The notes: a model not told the origin generated them from the letters alone. A DNA stretch of 64,000 bases from Sphingopyxis witflariensis (GCF_002205635.1 NZ_NISJ01000005.1:225866-289865), one strand, 5' to 3'; counted from the first letter of the stretch, positions 45,906-55,496 are shown. Program-made: numbers and translations.

Positions 45906-48892
45906 GCCGCATCCCCGTTGCTATCGCCACGCCCGAACCATTCATCGCGGCGCATCAATTGATCGAAGTCCGTATAGCGCCGCCCCGCATCGCCGGGGAC
46001 AAAGGCCTCACCACCGAGCAGGAAGCGCGCGGTCAGGTCGGCGAGTGCTTCTGCCGCACGATCGATCGCTTCCTCGGCCGTCTTGAGCTTGCGGCGTCCG
46101 CCATGCGTCGGAGAAATCTTGCCTCCGACACCCTTGGCACGGTCGCGCTTGAGGCTCCAATATTCGAGCCCTCCGACCTCGCCGCCATCGACATCCTCGA
46201 CCGCGCCCGCCGCCGCGAGCAGCCCGAGCAGGCCGAGCTGATTGTCGAGCCCCTCGGCCGCGGCATTGCCGCTCGGCGCCGCGCCGCTCTTATAGTCGAC
46301 GATCGCAAGGCTGCCGTCGGAAAGCTGGTCGATGCGGTCGGCCTTGCCGTGCAGTTTGATCCCGTCAACCTGCATTTCACCGCGAACTTCGCTCGCCACC
46401 GGCCAGCGCTCGTCGCGCGCCTGCCATACCGTCTCGGCGGCCCAGCGCAGCGACGGGACAATGCGCGGCAACCAGAAGGCACGCGCCAAGGCATCGAGCG
46501 CGGGGTCGGTAGCGAGCGCCGCAAGTTCGCTCTCCAGCGCAGCCGGGGTCAGCCCGGCTTCCTGCCAATCCTCGAGCAATTTATGGACGCGCGTTCCGAA
46601 CCATTTGGCATCGGGACCACTCGCCAGCGGATCGAGTTCACTGAGCCGCAAAATCTTCGCGGCGTAAAAAGCATAGGGGTCGCGCGCGAGCTGGTCGACG
46701 CCGGTGACGCTGATGCTGCCGGGCCGTGCCGCCGCGGGCGGGCTCGGCTGCGGCTTGTCGGCGGGGGCATTGTCGCCCGGCGGCACGTCGAGCGCCGCCG
46801 CGAGCGCGGTGACGCTGACGCCATCGAGCATCACTTCGGGAAGCTCGCCCGCAAGCGCGGTCAGCCGCAACCAGAAACGCGACGCAACCACCGGATCGCC
46901 ACCGCTCCGCTGCGCGCGGGTGACCACAATATTGCGCCCCGCGAGCGCCCCGGCGAAATCATGCGCCGCCATCCCTTGCTGCCGCTCGGGTGCCGCGAGG
47001 CCGAGCATGCGACGGATGCCGGGGGCGAGCCACGGGTCTGGCGACTGCTGCTGCGGCCAGCGCCCTTCGTTAAGCCCGCCAAGGATCATATGGTCGGCGC
47101 GCTGCAACCGCGCCTCGAGCAAGCCCCAGATGAACAGCCGCGGGTGCCCCCCATAGGGCGGTCGTACACTCTCGCCGCCGAGCAGGTCGGCGAGCATCGC
47201 GGGAAATTCGGAGGGTGCAACCAGCGCCGGTCCAGCCCCATCGGCGAGCGTCCAGCGGTCGAACAATTCGGACAATGCGCGCCCGGCGGGGCCGGTCCAT
47301 ACCGCTTCGCCGGTCAGCCAGCCGAGCGCAGCCTCCAGCGCTGCGAGCAGCGCAGCGGGCGGCGTCGGCGTGGTAAAGGGCGCGAGCGCGGCCTCCAGCG
47401 CCGCCGCTATCTCGCTCCACCAATCGGCGATCGCGCGCGCTTCGCTATGACGGCGCAGCTCGGGGTCGGCCGCAAGCATCGCAATGCGCGCGCTCACCCC
47501 AGTCCATCCGGGAGTGAGCCCCGGTTCGCGCAGAATCAGGTCGAGCCGCCGAACCTGATCGAGCCATGCCAGCCGCGTCTCGCCCTTGCGCACGAGCGGA
47601 TGGCCGAGCAGGGCGATCAGCCGCACCGGATCAAATTGGGCTGCAAGTTCGGCGAGCAGCAGCAACAGCGCGCCCGGAGGCGACTGTGCCAGCGCCTGCC
47701 CGGCGCTGTCGTCAACCGCGACGCCCCAGCGCGCAAGCGCCGCCGCGACGCGCTCGGCGAGTATGCGGTCGGGGGTAACAAGCGCAGCTGTTTCGCCCTG
47801 CTTTTCCAGCGCGGCGCGCATCATCAGCGCAATCCCCTGCGCCTCCTGCCCGTCGTCGGCGAACACCGCGCTGCGGATTCCAGCGACACCTTCGCTCACA
47901 TCGCCCACCGCCTGCCAGCGCGCCGTGTAGGCGGCGGGGGCGAACAGGAGCGACAGGAAAGGCGCGCGGGCCTCGGGCCCGTCGAACGGCGAGGTCGCGT
48001 CCCAGTCGGTCACTTCGGCGCGCGCGGCACCCATCCGGCCCAGCAGCAATTTCAGATGATATTGCGGATGCGTCTCCAGCGGCCGCGCCTGTGGCGCATC
48101 GGGATTACGCTCGGTCGGCCCCAGTGCCTCCCACTCGGGCTCGGCCATGTCGAGGTCGAGTCCCGGCAGCACGACCATCCCGCGAGGGCAGTCGGCAACG
48201 GTGCGCAGTAACCGCGCGATCGCGGGCGCCGCGGTAGTGATCCCCGCCGCGACCAGAAAATGCGGCGGCGGCGCGCTCCGCCAGCCCGCGCTCACCCGGT
48301 CGAGCAGGCGGTTGCGCCGAGCGGCGCGGTCGATCATCCCGGCTTTCGCCAGCAGCCCCGGCCAATGATCGACGAGCAGCCGCAACCGGACAAGCGATGC
48401 CTGCCAATGGCCCGCAAATTCGCCCAGATCGAGGTCGACGAGCGCCTTCGCCGTCACCTCTTCATAATGAAGCTGGTCGATTACCCGCCCCAACCCCTCA
48501 GCCAGCTGGAATGCCGCCGCGCCGGTAATTGCGGCTTCGCCTGGCGGCGAATGACGCTCGATCAGCTCGGCGAGCATCAGACGGCGACGCAGCGGGTCGA
48601 TCGCAGGTGGGATCGGTTCGGAGGCGTCGATCGAATCGAACGCCAGCGAATTATTCTCGTCGAGGTCTGCATCGCCGATCACCGCGAGGCGGGGCATGAG
48701 CAGCCCATCGCCCCCGGCGCGGACGAACGCCGCCTGCACCGCGCTGCGTGCGCGGTTGCTCGGCAGCAGGATCATGCCGTCGGCGAGTCCCAAGGCGCCG
48801 TCGGCAAAACGCGCGATCAGCCCGGCAGCGAGTGCGTCGGCGAACGCCCGGTGGACCGGGATCGAGAAGAGGGTCGGCTTGGCGTCACCCAC
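45902..48892 (-). CDS. addB: Double-strand break repair protein AddB
   Basis: From GTG 48892 the product has 996 residues: an inactive helicase-like N-part (VHRAFADALAAGL, GMILLPSNRARSAVQAAFV), the ILGGLNEGRWPQQQSPDPWLAPGIRRMLGL motif typical of alphaproteobacterial AddB, and a C-terminal RecB-type nuclease (WFGTRVHKLLEDW, AIVDYKSGAAPSG). The start overlaps the murU stop by eight bases and has GAGGCGG upstream; the open frame extends to 48970, but the extra 26 residues are Arg-rich and lie fully in murU. Confidence 0.94.
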   Translation of the reverse strand: MGDAKPTLFSIPVHRAFADALAAGLIARFADGALGLADGMILLPSNRARSAVQAAFVRAGGDGLLMPRLAVIGDADLDENNSLAFDSIDASEPIPPAIDPLRRRLMLAELIERHSPPGEAAITGAAAFQLAEGLGRVIDQLHYEEVTAKALVDLDLGEFAGHWQASLVRLRLLVDHWPGLLAKAGMIDRAARRNRLLDRVSAGWRSAPPPHFLVAAGITTAAPAIARLLRTVADCPRGMVVLPGLDLDMAEPEWEALGPTERNPDAPQARPLETHPQYHLKLLLGRMGAARAEVTDWDATSPFDGPEARAPFLSLLFAPAAYTARWQAVGDVSEGVAGIRSAVFADDGQEAQGIALMMRAALEKQGETAALVTPDRILAERVAAALARWGVAVDDSAGQALAQSPPGALLLLLAELAAQFDPVRLIALLGHPLVRKGETRLAWLDQVRRLDLILREPGLTPGWTGVSARIAMLAADPELRRHSEARAIADWWSEIAAALEAALAPFTTPTPPAALLAALEAALGWLTGEAVWTGPAGRALSELFDRWTLADGAGPALVAPSEFPAMLADLLGGESVRPPYGGHPRLFIWGLLEARLQRADHMILGGLNEGRWPQQQSPDPWLAPGIRRMLGLAAPERQQGMAAHDFAGALAGRNIVVTRAQRSGGDPVVASRFWLRLTALAGELPEVMLDGVSVTALAAALDVPPGDNAPADKPQPSPPAAARPGSISVTGVDQLARDPYAFYAAKILRLSELDPLASGPDAKWFGTRVHKLLEDWQEAGLTPAALESELAALATDPALDALARAFWLPRIVPSLRWAAETVWQARDERWPVASEVRGEMQVDGIKLHGKADRIDQLSDGSLAIVDYKSGAAPSGNAAAEGLDNQLGLLGLLAAAGAVEDVDGGEVGGLEYWSLKRDRAKGVGGKISPTHGGRRKLKTAEEAIDRAAEALADLTARFLLGGEAFVPGDAGRRYTDFDQLMRRDEWFGRGDSNGDAA

Positions 48893-49604
48893 CAGCAAGC
48901 GCCGCCTCGGTCGGCGCGATCGCCGCCGGGGTGCCGACATCGAACCACTGCCCCATGTGCGACACGCCATAGAGCCGGCCCGCCGCGATCGCGCGATCCC
49001 ACAAGATGTTGGTCGAAAACGCCCCCTCGGGCGCGCCGTCGAGCAGGCGCGGCGAGATCAGCTGGATGCCGGTATAAACAAAGGGCGCGACCCGCCCGGG
49101 CTTGCGCCGCGACAGCTGGCCATTGGGGTCCATATGGAAATCACCCTTGCCGCCATGCCCGGTGGCGCTCGCCTGACGGATTACTAGCAGCAGCGCATCC
49201 ATCCGCTCGCCATCCCAGTGGCGAGCGAGATGCTGGATGCTGTCCTCTGGCCCGTCGGTCCAGATATTGTCGCTGTTGACGATCAAAATCGGGTCGCCGG
49301 TGAGCTGCGGCAATGCCTTGACCATCCCGCCGCCGGTTTCGAGCAATTGCCCCCGCTCATCCGAAATCGCGATGCTGAACGGCCATGCCTGGCCCCCCAG
49401 ATGCGCCTCGAGCGCGTCGGCAAGATAATGGACGTTGACCACGACATGCTCGACCCCGGCCGCCGCGATACGGTCGAGACTATGGTCGATCAGTGCCTTT
49501 CCCGCAACGCGCACCAACGGCTTGGGCCGCGTCGCGGTGAGCGGACGCATCCTCTTGCCGATCCCGGCCGCCATCACCATTGCGCTCTCGATCTTCACGG
49601 TCAT
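48885..49604 (-). CDS. murU: N-acetylmuramate-1-phosphate uridylyltransferase
   Basis: The 239-residue nucleotidyltransferase begins with the signature AMVMAAGIGKRMRPLTATRPKPL and has NSDNIWTDG (metal Asp) and QWFDVGTPAA. MurU converts MurNAc-1-phosphate to UDP-MurNAc in the AmgK-MurU cell-wall recycling route, which bypasses de novo synthesis and confers fosfomycin tolerance in species that have it. The preceding amgK gene, overlapping by ATGA, supports this function over other sugar nucleotidyltransferases. Confidence 0.92.
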   Translation of the reverse strand: MTVKIESAMVMAAGIGKRMRPLTATRPKPLVRVAGKALIDHSLDRIAAAGVEHVVVNVHYLADALEAHLGGQAWPFSIAISDERGQLLETGGGMVKALPQLTGDPILIVNSDNIWTDGPEDSIQHLARHWDGERMDALLLVIRQASATGHGGKGDFHMDPNGQLSRRKPGRVAPFVYTGIQLISPRLLDGAPEGAFSTNILWDRAIAAGRLYGVSHMGQWFDVGTPAAIAPTEAALAGG

Positions 49605-50584
49605 GCCCATACCGCCGCGCGCTTTTCCGCCGGCACATTCGCATCGAACCAAGCGCGCACCGGCGCCAGCGCGGGGTACGCCAGGTCGCGTTCGAGCAAC
49701 CCCCACATGCGCGGTTGAAAGCTTTTGTAATGCGGCTTGTCGTCGCGCTTCCACAGCCGGACAAAGACCCCCAAAATGCGCGTGTTGCGCTGCGCTGCGA
49801 GCGCCCAATAGGCGGCTTCGATATCGCGGCCGGTCGCCGCCTGATAGCGCGCGAGCATCGCCGTCTCGACCGCCGGGTTCACGTCGCGCCGCGCATCCTC
49901 GAGCACCGAGGCAAGATCATAGGCGGGGTGGCCCACCAGCGCGTCCTGAAAGTCGAGCAGCCCATAATGGGCTATCCCCTGCTGGCCCGCGACCAGCATG
50001 ATATTTTCGGCGTGATAATCGCGCAGTACGGTGACGCGCGCCAAACCGTCGGTTTCGACCGGTTCCAGTACCGCAGCCCAAGCAGCGCGGAACGCATCAC
50101 GGTCGACCTCCAGACCGAGCGCGGGGCAATACCAGTCGGTGAACAGCATCACCTCGTCCAGCCATTGCTCGATCCCATGGACCGGAAGCCCGGCCATCGG
50201 CGGCCGTGCGTGGAGGTGGACGAGCAGGTCGGTCACCCCCGTATAATATGCGTCTTCGGTATCAGGGCTTTCGTCGACCGTCTCGCGCAGGCGCACATCG
50301 CCGAAATCCTCGATCAGCAGCAGCCCTTGCGCCAGGTCGCGCGCGAGGATCGTCGGCGCGTTGAGCCCGCTTTCGTTCAGCCATTCGGCGACCGCGATAA
50401 AGGGGCGCGGGTCTTCGTGCGGCGGCGGCGCATCCATCAGCACCGCGCGGCGGTCGCCATCGACGATGCGAAAGTAGCGGCGAAACGACGCATCACCGGC
50501 AAGCGGCAAAATCCGGGCATCGCCCCAGCCATGCGCGGCGAGAAAGGCGGGCGCATGGGCGGGCGGAATCATCAAAGCGGCCAT
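49601..50584 (-). CDS. amgK: N-acetylmuramate/N-acetylglucosamine kinase AmgK
   Basis: The 327-residue protein has an aminoglycoside-phosphotransferase fold: GDASFRRYFRI (nucleotide loop), LLIEDFGDVRLRE, the catalytic VLRDYHAENIML and LLDFQDALVGHPAYDLAS (metal Asp). AmgK phosphorylates MurNAc and GlcNAc at the anomeric position, feeding MurU. The ATG at 50584 has GGGAAG 7 bases upstream; an ATG at 50572 overlaps the tsaE stop (TGATG) and is also possible. It is in the divL-tsaE-amgK-murU operon. Confidence 0.92.
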   Translation of the reverse strand: MAALMIPPAHAPAFLAAHGWGDARILPLAGDASFRRYFRIVDGDRRAVLMDAPPPHEDPRPFIAVAEWLNESGLNAPTILARDLAQGLLLIEDFGDVRLRETVDESPDTEDAYYTGVTDLLVHLHARPPMAGLPVHGIEQWLDEVMLFTDWYCPALGLEVDRDAFRAAWAAVLEPVETDGLARVTVLRDYHAENIMLVAGQQGIAHYGLLDFQDALVGHPAYDLASVLEDARRDVNPAVETAMLARYQAATGRDIEAAYWALAAQRNTRILGVFVRLWKRDDKPHYKSFQPRMWGLLERDLAYPALAPVRAWFDANVPAEKRAAVWA

Positions 50585-51021
50585 CGCGCTTCCCAAGCGG
50601 GCGGCACCGACGCTGTCAAGACGCGCGCGTCGCCGCTGCCTGAAATCACGAGATCAAGCATGCCGGGCCAGCCGCCATCGCCCAGCCGCTCAGGCCATTC
50701 GATCAGCAGCGCGCCGTCGTAAAGATAATCGTCGAGGCCAAGCTCGATCAGTTCGCCGACATCCTCGATTCGGTACAGATCGACATGCGCGATGGGCATA
50801 TCGATCTCGGGCGGCGCATAGGGCTGAACGATCGCAAAGGTCGGGCTCGGCGCCTCCCCCGCCAGCCCCCGCGCCTTCAGCATCGCGCGCGCCAGCGTCG
50901 TCTTGCCTGCACCCAGATCTCCCGATAGCGCGATGATGTCGCCGGGCCTGAGCACCGCACCGATCGCCGCACCGATCCGCTCGGCTTCGCCCAATGTATA
51001 ATCCAGCGAGTGGATCGTCAT
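50572..51021 (-). CDS. tsaE: tRNA threonylcarbamoyladenosine biosynthesis ATPase TsaE
   Basis: The 149-residue protein has Walker A GDLGAGKTTLARAML (about residues 34-48), SPTFAIVQPY, the HVDLYRIED motif and LIEWPERLG. It is the ATPase that with TsaB and TsaD makes the t6A37 modification of ANN-reading tRNAs. Its ATG overlaps the divL TGA by ATGA. Confidence 0.95.
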   Translation of the reverse strand: MTIHSLDYTLGEAERIGAAIGAVLRPGDIIALSGDLGAGKTTLARAMLKARGLAGEAPSPTFAIVQPYAPPEIDMPIAHVDLYRIEDVGELIELGLDDYLYDGALLIEWPERLGDGGWPGMLDLVISGSGDARVLTASVPPAWEARWPL

Positions 51022-53381
51022 GCGCCGCGCGGCAGGCTAACCCGGACCATCGTGCCCTGCCCCTTTTCGCTCATCACTTCCATCGTGCCGCCATGCGCCG
51101 CGACCAGTTGGCGCGCGAGCGCGAGCCCGATGCCACCGCTCGACGTTGCCGCCTGCTGCCCCTTGGTCACCGCGGCGACCGCATCGGGCATACCGGGGCC
51201 ATTGTCGGACACGACGATCTCGACATTCTTCGCATCCCCTTCGGCATGAAGCAACACGCGGCCACCGCTGCGCCGGGTTGGCGCGGTGAAACGGATCGCA
51301 TTGTCGAGCAGCCCGGCGACCAGGCGCGACAGGCGCGGCGCATCGCCCTCGATGCTGCCGAGGTTGCCGGACAAATTGCCGACCAGCTCGATCTTTTCGC
51401 TGGTCGCGAGGCCCTGCGCATCGCCGAGCGCCTTGTCGAGCAGTTTCCACACATCGACGGCGGCGCGCTCGATCGCCAGCGTCCCCGCCTCGCCCTGTGC
51501 CAGATCGAGCACATTGTCGATCTGGCGCCCGAGTACCCCGACCGAATCCATGATCGCATCGACATAGGCCTGCTGCTGTTCGGCGAGCTTACCGACATAG
51601 CCCGCCTGCAACATCTGGCCAAAGCCACCGATCGAGGTCAGCGGCGTGCGCAATTCATAGCTCATCCGCGACAGGAAGGCGGTCTTGACCTTGTCGGCTG
51701 CCTCCAGCGCCTCATTGCGTTCGCGCAGCGCGCTTTCCATCCGCCGGCTGTCGCTGACGTCGAGCATGATCAGCAGCGCATTGCCGTCGGGCAGCGGGAT
51801 CGATGCGAAATCGAAATGGCGGCCGTCGGCGAAACGCACTTCGCCGACGCGCTGGGTACGTTCAAGCGTCGCGGCGCGGATAACCTCCTGAACGATACTA
51901 ATCTGGTTCGGCTTGGCCAGCCGGTCGGCGAGCCCGCCCATCAGCACATCGACGCGCGGATGCGCCGCCAGCGTACCTTCGTCGACGCCCCATAGGCGGC
52001 GGAAACGCTGGTTCCACAAATGCAGCCGCCCGTCGGGCGCGAACACCGCGATCGCCTCGAACAAATTGTCGAAAGTTGCGGTGCGCACCCGCAGCAGCGT
52101 GTCGCGGGTCGAGGCAAGCTGGACCTGTTCCGTGCGATCCTCGGCGATCAGCAACAATCCGCCGTCAGGGGTCGGCTGGGCAACGACGCGCAAATGCGTC
52201 CCGTCGCGCAGCAGCCAATCCTCTTCGGCGGCGTCGGCGCGCGCGAACCAGTCGACATGCGCCTGCCGCCACATCGGGTAATCGCGCACTTCCGGCGTCC
52301 GTCCGCCCTCGCGCCACGCGTCAAGCAGGCGCGCAAAGGGTGGCGCCTCCGCGATGACATCGACTTCGAGCGCGAACAGACGGCGGAAGGGCTGGTTGGC
52401 AAAGTCCAGTCCCTGATCGGGTCCGAATTGCGCCACCGCCGCCGACAGGCGATCGAGCAGGTCACGCTGGGTATCGGCGAAACGGCGGTGCGCGCCGCGC
52501 TCGCTCTCCAGTTCCTGAATATCGATCGCATAGCCCGCGATCCCGATTGTCCGGCCGCCCTCGGGCGCGAGCGGGATATCGACGACGCGCATGATCCGCC
52601 GCTCGCCCTCGATCGTCACCGGGATTGTGCGCGTCTGCGCGACGCCATCGACGCGCGCCTGCTCGGCGGCCTCGGCAGCACTGATCCCGGCGATGGGTTC
52701 GCACAGTTCGATCCCTTCACCGATCACCACCGTCGCGCTCGCCGCTTCCACTGCGCGGACATAGGCGCCATTGACTAGCGCGAGTTGCAAGCTGGTATCG
52801 CGGAACCACATCGGGAAGGGCGCGGCCTCGATCAGTCCTGACAGCGCCTCGAACGCCGCCATCGCTTCGTCACGCTCGCCCTGCGCGCGTGCGAGCGCCT
52901 GCTGGCCGTCGGTTGCATCGCTCAGCCAGAGCAGCACGCTGCCCGGCCCGCCAACCGCTTGCGGCGCGGCAGCGCCGTGGATAACGATCGTGCGCGCACT
53001 GCCCTGGGGCCGGATGCTGAGCGTGAAGGGTTTGGCGCCGCGCTGTGCGCCGATGATCGCCTGACGCAGTGCATCATGCCCCGCCGGATCGAACCCGGTA
53101 TCGATGCCGCGCAATTCGTCGAAGTTTCGCGGTCCGCGTTCGAGGCCCAGCCAGCGGCCCAGCCGCTCGCTCGCTTCGATCCGCCAATCGCCACGAACGA
53201 TCACCGGCAGTTGCGGCGAAGCCTCGACCAGGCTCGCGAGCCGCTCGCTCTGCCCGGCGACAAAGGCCGACCGGCGCTGCATCGCAATGCCGCGTCCGAC
53301 CGCCCAAAGCCCGGCAAGCAGCCAAAGCGCGGCGAACAGTCCAATCGCAAACAGCAACGATGGGGACAGCATATCGCTCAT
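51018..53381 (-). CDS. divL: DivL-like tyrosine histidine-kinase homologue (PAS sensor, cell-fate regulator)
   Basis: The 787-residue protein has one N-terminal membrane span (about 8-30), about four PAS-like domains (roughly 45-150, 185-305, 330-430, 450-555), a HisKA domain whose H-box reads SYELRTPLTSIGG, and a HATPase domain (LLDNAIRF, VSDNGPGMPD, GGIGLALARQLV). The phosphoacceptor position is Tyr575 (codon TAT at 51657-51659), not His, exactly as in Caulobacter DivL (Tyr550), which controls the CckA-CtrA pathway by binding DivK rather than by His phosphotransfer. ATG 53381 is used; the frame is open to 53462 but without a membrane logic. Confidence 0.85.
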   Translation of the reverse strand: MSDMLSPSLLFAIGLFAALWLLAGLWAVGRGIAMQRRSAFVAGQSERLASLVEASPQLPVIVRGDWRIEASERLGRWLGLERGPRNFDELRGIDTGFDPAGHDALRQAIIGAQRGAKPFTLSIRPQGSARTIVIHGAAAPQAVGGPGSVLLWLSDATDGQQALARAQGERDEAMAAFEALSGLIEAAPFPMWFRDTSLQLALVNGAYVRAVEAASATVVIGEGIELCEPIAGISAAEAAEQARVDGVAQTRTIPVTIEGERRIMRVVDIPLAPEGGRTIGIAGYAIDIQELESERGAHRRFADTQRDLLDRLSAAVAQFGPDQGLDFANQPFRRLFALEVDVIAEAPPFARLLDAWREGGRTPEVRDYPMWRQAHVDWFARADAAEEDWLLRDGTHLRVVAQPTPDGGLLLIAEDRTEQVQLASTRDTLLRVRTATFDNLFEAIAVFAPDGRLHLWNQRFRRLWGVDEGTLAAHPRVDVLMGGLADRLAKPNQISIVQEVIRAATLERTQRVGEVRFADGRHFDFASIPLPDGNALLIMLDVSDSRRMESALRERNEALEAADKVKTAFLSRMSYELRTPLTSIGGFGQMLQAGYVGKLAEQQQAYVDAIMDSVGVLGRQIDNVLDLAQGEAGTLAIERAAVDVWKLLDKALGDAQGLATSEKIELVGNLSGNLGSIEGDAPRLSRLVAGLLDNAIRFTAPTRRSGGRVLLHAEGDAKNVEIVVSDNGPGMPDAVAAVTKGQQAATSSGGIGLALARQLVAAHGGTMEVMSEKGQGTMVRVSLPRGA

Positions 53382-53518
53382 CCCGCAATTTTTCCTGATA
53401 TATCCGGTGTCGGCCCTGCTCGCATGACCGCCAGCCCTACCGGCGATGCCGGGATGTTTCAATCGCGCGTCATCGCGGATTACCGCGCCGCGTTGTCCAG
53501 TGGGCGCGCATGCCCCCG

Positions 53519-53554
53519 AAAAACCGCCATCCCGGCTTTACGCCGGGATGGCGG
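53519..53554 (-). terminator. Rho-independent terminator of ahcY
   Basis: A perfect 13-base stem (CCGCCATCCCGGC with GCCGGGATGGCGG) with a 5-base loop, 9 bases past the ahcY stop, followed on the minus strand by TTTTT. Confidence 0.9.
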
Positions 53555-53562
53555 ATCAGCGA

Positions 53563-54969
53563 TTAGTAACGATAATGTTCGGGTTTGAACGGACCTTCGA
53601 CCGGCACGCCAATATAGTCGGCCTGCTTCTGGGTCAGCTTCGACAGCTTCACGCCCAGCTTTTCCAGGTGGAGCGCCGCGACCTTTTCGTCGAGATGCTT
53701 GGGCAGGACGTAAACGTCATTGCCGTAATTCTCGCCCTTGGTGAACAGTTCGATCTGCGCCAGCACCTGGTTGGTGAAGCTCGACGACATCACGAACGAC
53801 GGGTGGCCAGTGGCGCAGCCGAGGTTCACGAGGCGACCCTTGGCGAGCACGATGATCTGCTTGCCATCGGGGAATTCGACGAGGTCGGTGCCCGGCTTGA
53901 CTTCGGTCCACTTATAATTGGCGAGCGCCGCAATCTGGATCTCGCTGTCGAAGTGGCCGATGTTGCAGACGATCGCCATCGGCTTCATCGCCGCCATATG
54001 CTCGGCGGTGATGACGTCGGCGTTGCCGGTCGCGGTGCAGAAAATGTCGGCGCGCTGGACGGCTTCGTCCATCGTCACGACCTCAAAGCCTTCCATCGCG
54101 GCCTGCAGTGCGCAGATCGGATCGATTTCGGTGACGAGAACGCGGGCGCCGCCGTTGCGGAGCGACTGGGCCGAACCCTTGCCAACGTCGCCGAAACCGG
54201 CGACCGCGGCGACCTTGCCGGCCAGCATCACGTCGGTGGCGCGGCGGATCGCGTCAACGAGCGATTCCTTGCAGCCATAAAGATTGTCGAACTTCGACTT
54301 GGTGACGCTGTCGTTGACGTTGATCGCGGGGAAAGGCAGCTCGCCCTTCTTGGCGATTTCATACAGGCGGTGAACGCCGGTCGTCGTTTCTTCCGACACG
54401 CCCTTCATCGCCTTGACCGTCTTGGTCAGATAGCCGGGATTTTCCGCGACGAACGCCTTCAGCGCGCGCTGGAATTCGACTTCTTCTTCATTTTCGGGTG
54501 CCGGCAGCGTCGCGCCGGCCTCGATCTTCGCGCCCCACAGCGCGAACATGGTGGCGTCGCCGCCATCGTCGAGGATGATATTCGAAACCGTGTCGCCCCA
54601 GCTGAAGATGCGGCCGACATAGTCCCAATAATCGGCGAGGCTTTCGCCCTTCACCGCGAACACCGGAATGCCCTGCGCGGCGATCGCGGCGGCGGCATGA
54701 TCCTGGGTCGAGAAGATGTTGCACGTCGCCCAGCGGACTTCGGCGCCCAGCGCGACGAGGGTTTCGATCAGCACCGCGGTCTGGATCGTCATGTGCAGCG
54801 AACCGGTGATGCGCGCGCCCTTGAGCGGCTGCGACGCGCCGAACTCGGTGCGCAGCGCCATCAGGCCCGGCATTTCGGTTTCAGCGATGTTGATTTCCTT
54901 GCGCCCGAAATCGGCAAGCGCGATGTCGGCAATCACATAATCACGGGCGTCGGCGGCGAGAGTGGCCAC
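53563..54969 (-). CDS. ahcY: S-adenosyl-L-homocysteine hydrolase
   Basis: The 468-residue enzyme splits SAH into adenosine and homocysteine, closing the methyl cycle. It has [25 protein letters not shown], the [22 protein letters not shown] substrate region, the NAD loop [28 protein letters not shown] and the terminal FKPEHYRY that completes the partner's NAD site. Start is GTG 54969 with AGGAG 9 bases upstream. The long (468) form with an inserted segment is usual in alphaproteobacteria. A palindrome at 55058-55077 may be its operator. Confidence 0.97.
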   Translation of the reverse strand: MATLAADARDYVIADIALADFGRKEINIAETEMPGLMALRTEFGASQPLKGARITGSLHMTIQTAVLIETLVALGAEVRWATCNIFSTQDHAAAAIAAQGIPVFAVKGESLADYWDYVGRIFSWGDTVSNIILDDGGDATMFALWGAKIEAGATLPAPENEEEVEFQRALKAFVAENPGYLTKTVKAMKGVSEETTTGVHRLYEIAKKGELPFPAINVNDSVTKSKFDNLYGCKESLVDAIRRATDVMLAGKVAAVAGFGDVGKGSAQSLRNGGARVLVTEIDPICALQAAMEGFEVVTMDEAVQRADIFCTATGNADVITAEHMAAMKPMAIVCNIGHFDSEIQIAALANYKWTEVKPGTDLVEFPDGKQIIVLAKGRLVNLGCATGHPSFVMSSSFTNQVLAQIELFTKGENYGNDVYVLPKHLDEKVAALHLEKLGVKLSKLTQKQADYIGVPVEGPFKPEHYRY

Positions 54970-55107
54970 GGTTAGTCTCCTGTAGGCGAGTTCGGCCGCA
55001 GGCGAGCGGCCACGAAATTATGTTGCGCGCCCTAGCCGAAAGCGGGTCTCAGATCAAATATAAACTTTTCTTTATATCGCAAGCGCGGGGCGATTGGACG
55101 ACGCCAA
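54970..55107 (-). other. ahcY leader with a GC hairpin
   Basis: This leader has no gene. It holds GGCCGC-AGGCGA-GCGGCC (6-base perfect stem at about 54989-55011) about 20 bases ahead of the start codon and the AT palindrome listed separately. I looked for, but did not see, the conserved core of the SAH riboswitch. Confidence 0.4.
55058..55077. promoter_or_regulatory. AT-rich palindrome upstream of ahcY
   Basis: ATATAAA-CTTTTC-TTTATAT: 7-base perfect arms around a 6-base centre, 89 bases before the ahcY start. ArsR-type SahR regulators control ahcY in several proteobacteria through AT-rich palindromes of this kind; the match here is inference. Confidence 0.45.
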
Positions 55108-55233
55108 ATCCTCCCTGTCGCGAAGCGATGGAGAGGGTGACCGCCACGAAGCGGTGCTGGAGGGGCTGCGACGCCCACCCTCCGTCAGCCGCCAGCGGAA
55201 ACTGCCCCCCATGCCTGCGGCACAGGGCGGATC
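55108..55233. repeat. Intergenic palindromic repeat, family B copy 3
   Basis: 126 bases from ATCCTCCCTGTCGCG to CACAGGGCGGATC. The middle keeps GAAGCGGTGCTGGAGGGG. It is diverged from copies 1 and 2 by point changes and a small internal loss. Confidence 0.8.
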
Positions 55234-55496
55234 AAGGGTCGCACAGACGCGAATCACCCACCGCAAAATCGCGCGGGTCCGCAAAATAATTTTCAACGGG
55301 CACAATTGTGACAGCCGCGCGCGTCGCCGCGCAGCCACGCGTCACAATCGCCAAGATTCTGAAAATCCTGACTTATAATGCGCCATGCGATGAGCATAAT
55401 CGCCTATTGTGACAACTATGTTACAAACCCCCGAAAAGATTGACTTTTTTGCCGGAGAGGAAGAAAATCGACCCAAGTTTTCGGGGAGATACCAAG
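55234..55496 (+). promoter_or_regulatory. Upstream region of the small TPR gene with TTGTGAC repeats
   Basis: No gene is visible. The palindrome CACAATTGTG (55301-55310) and further TTGTGAC/GTCACAA copies near 55341-55348 and 55407-55413 suggest a spaced operator. TATAAT at 55374-55379 is a candidate -10 box, without a clear -35. These would control the gene at 55497. Confidence 0.4.

Noticed and set aside
45959..48211. 750-codon open frame opposite addB
   Set aside because: Low-complexity Arg/Ala/Gly composition; addB on the other strand has recognised motifs and overlapping neighbours.
53446..54975. 509-codon open frame opposite ahcY
   Set aside because: ahcY is one of the most conserved proteins in the window; the plus frame is its antisense.
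54970..55060. SAH riboswitch before ahcY
   Set aside because: The conserved riboswitch core was not found by eye; only a simple GC hairpin and an AT palindrome are present. A covariance-model search would decide.
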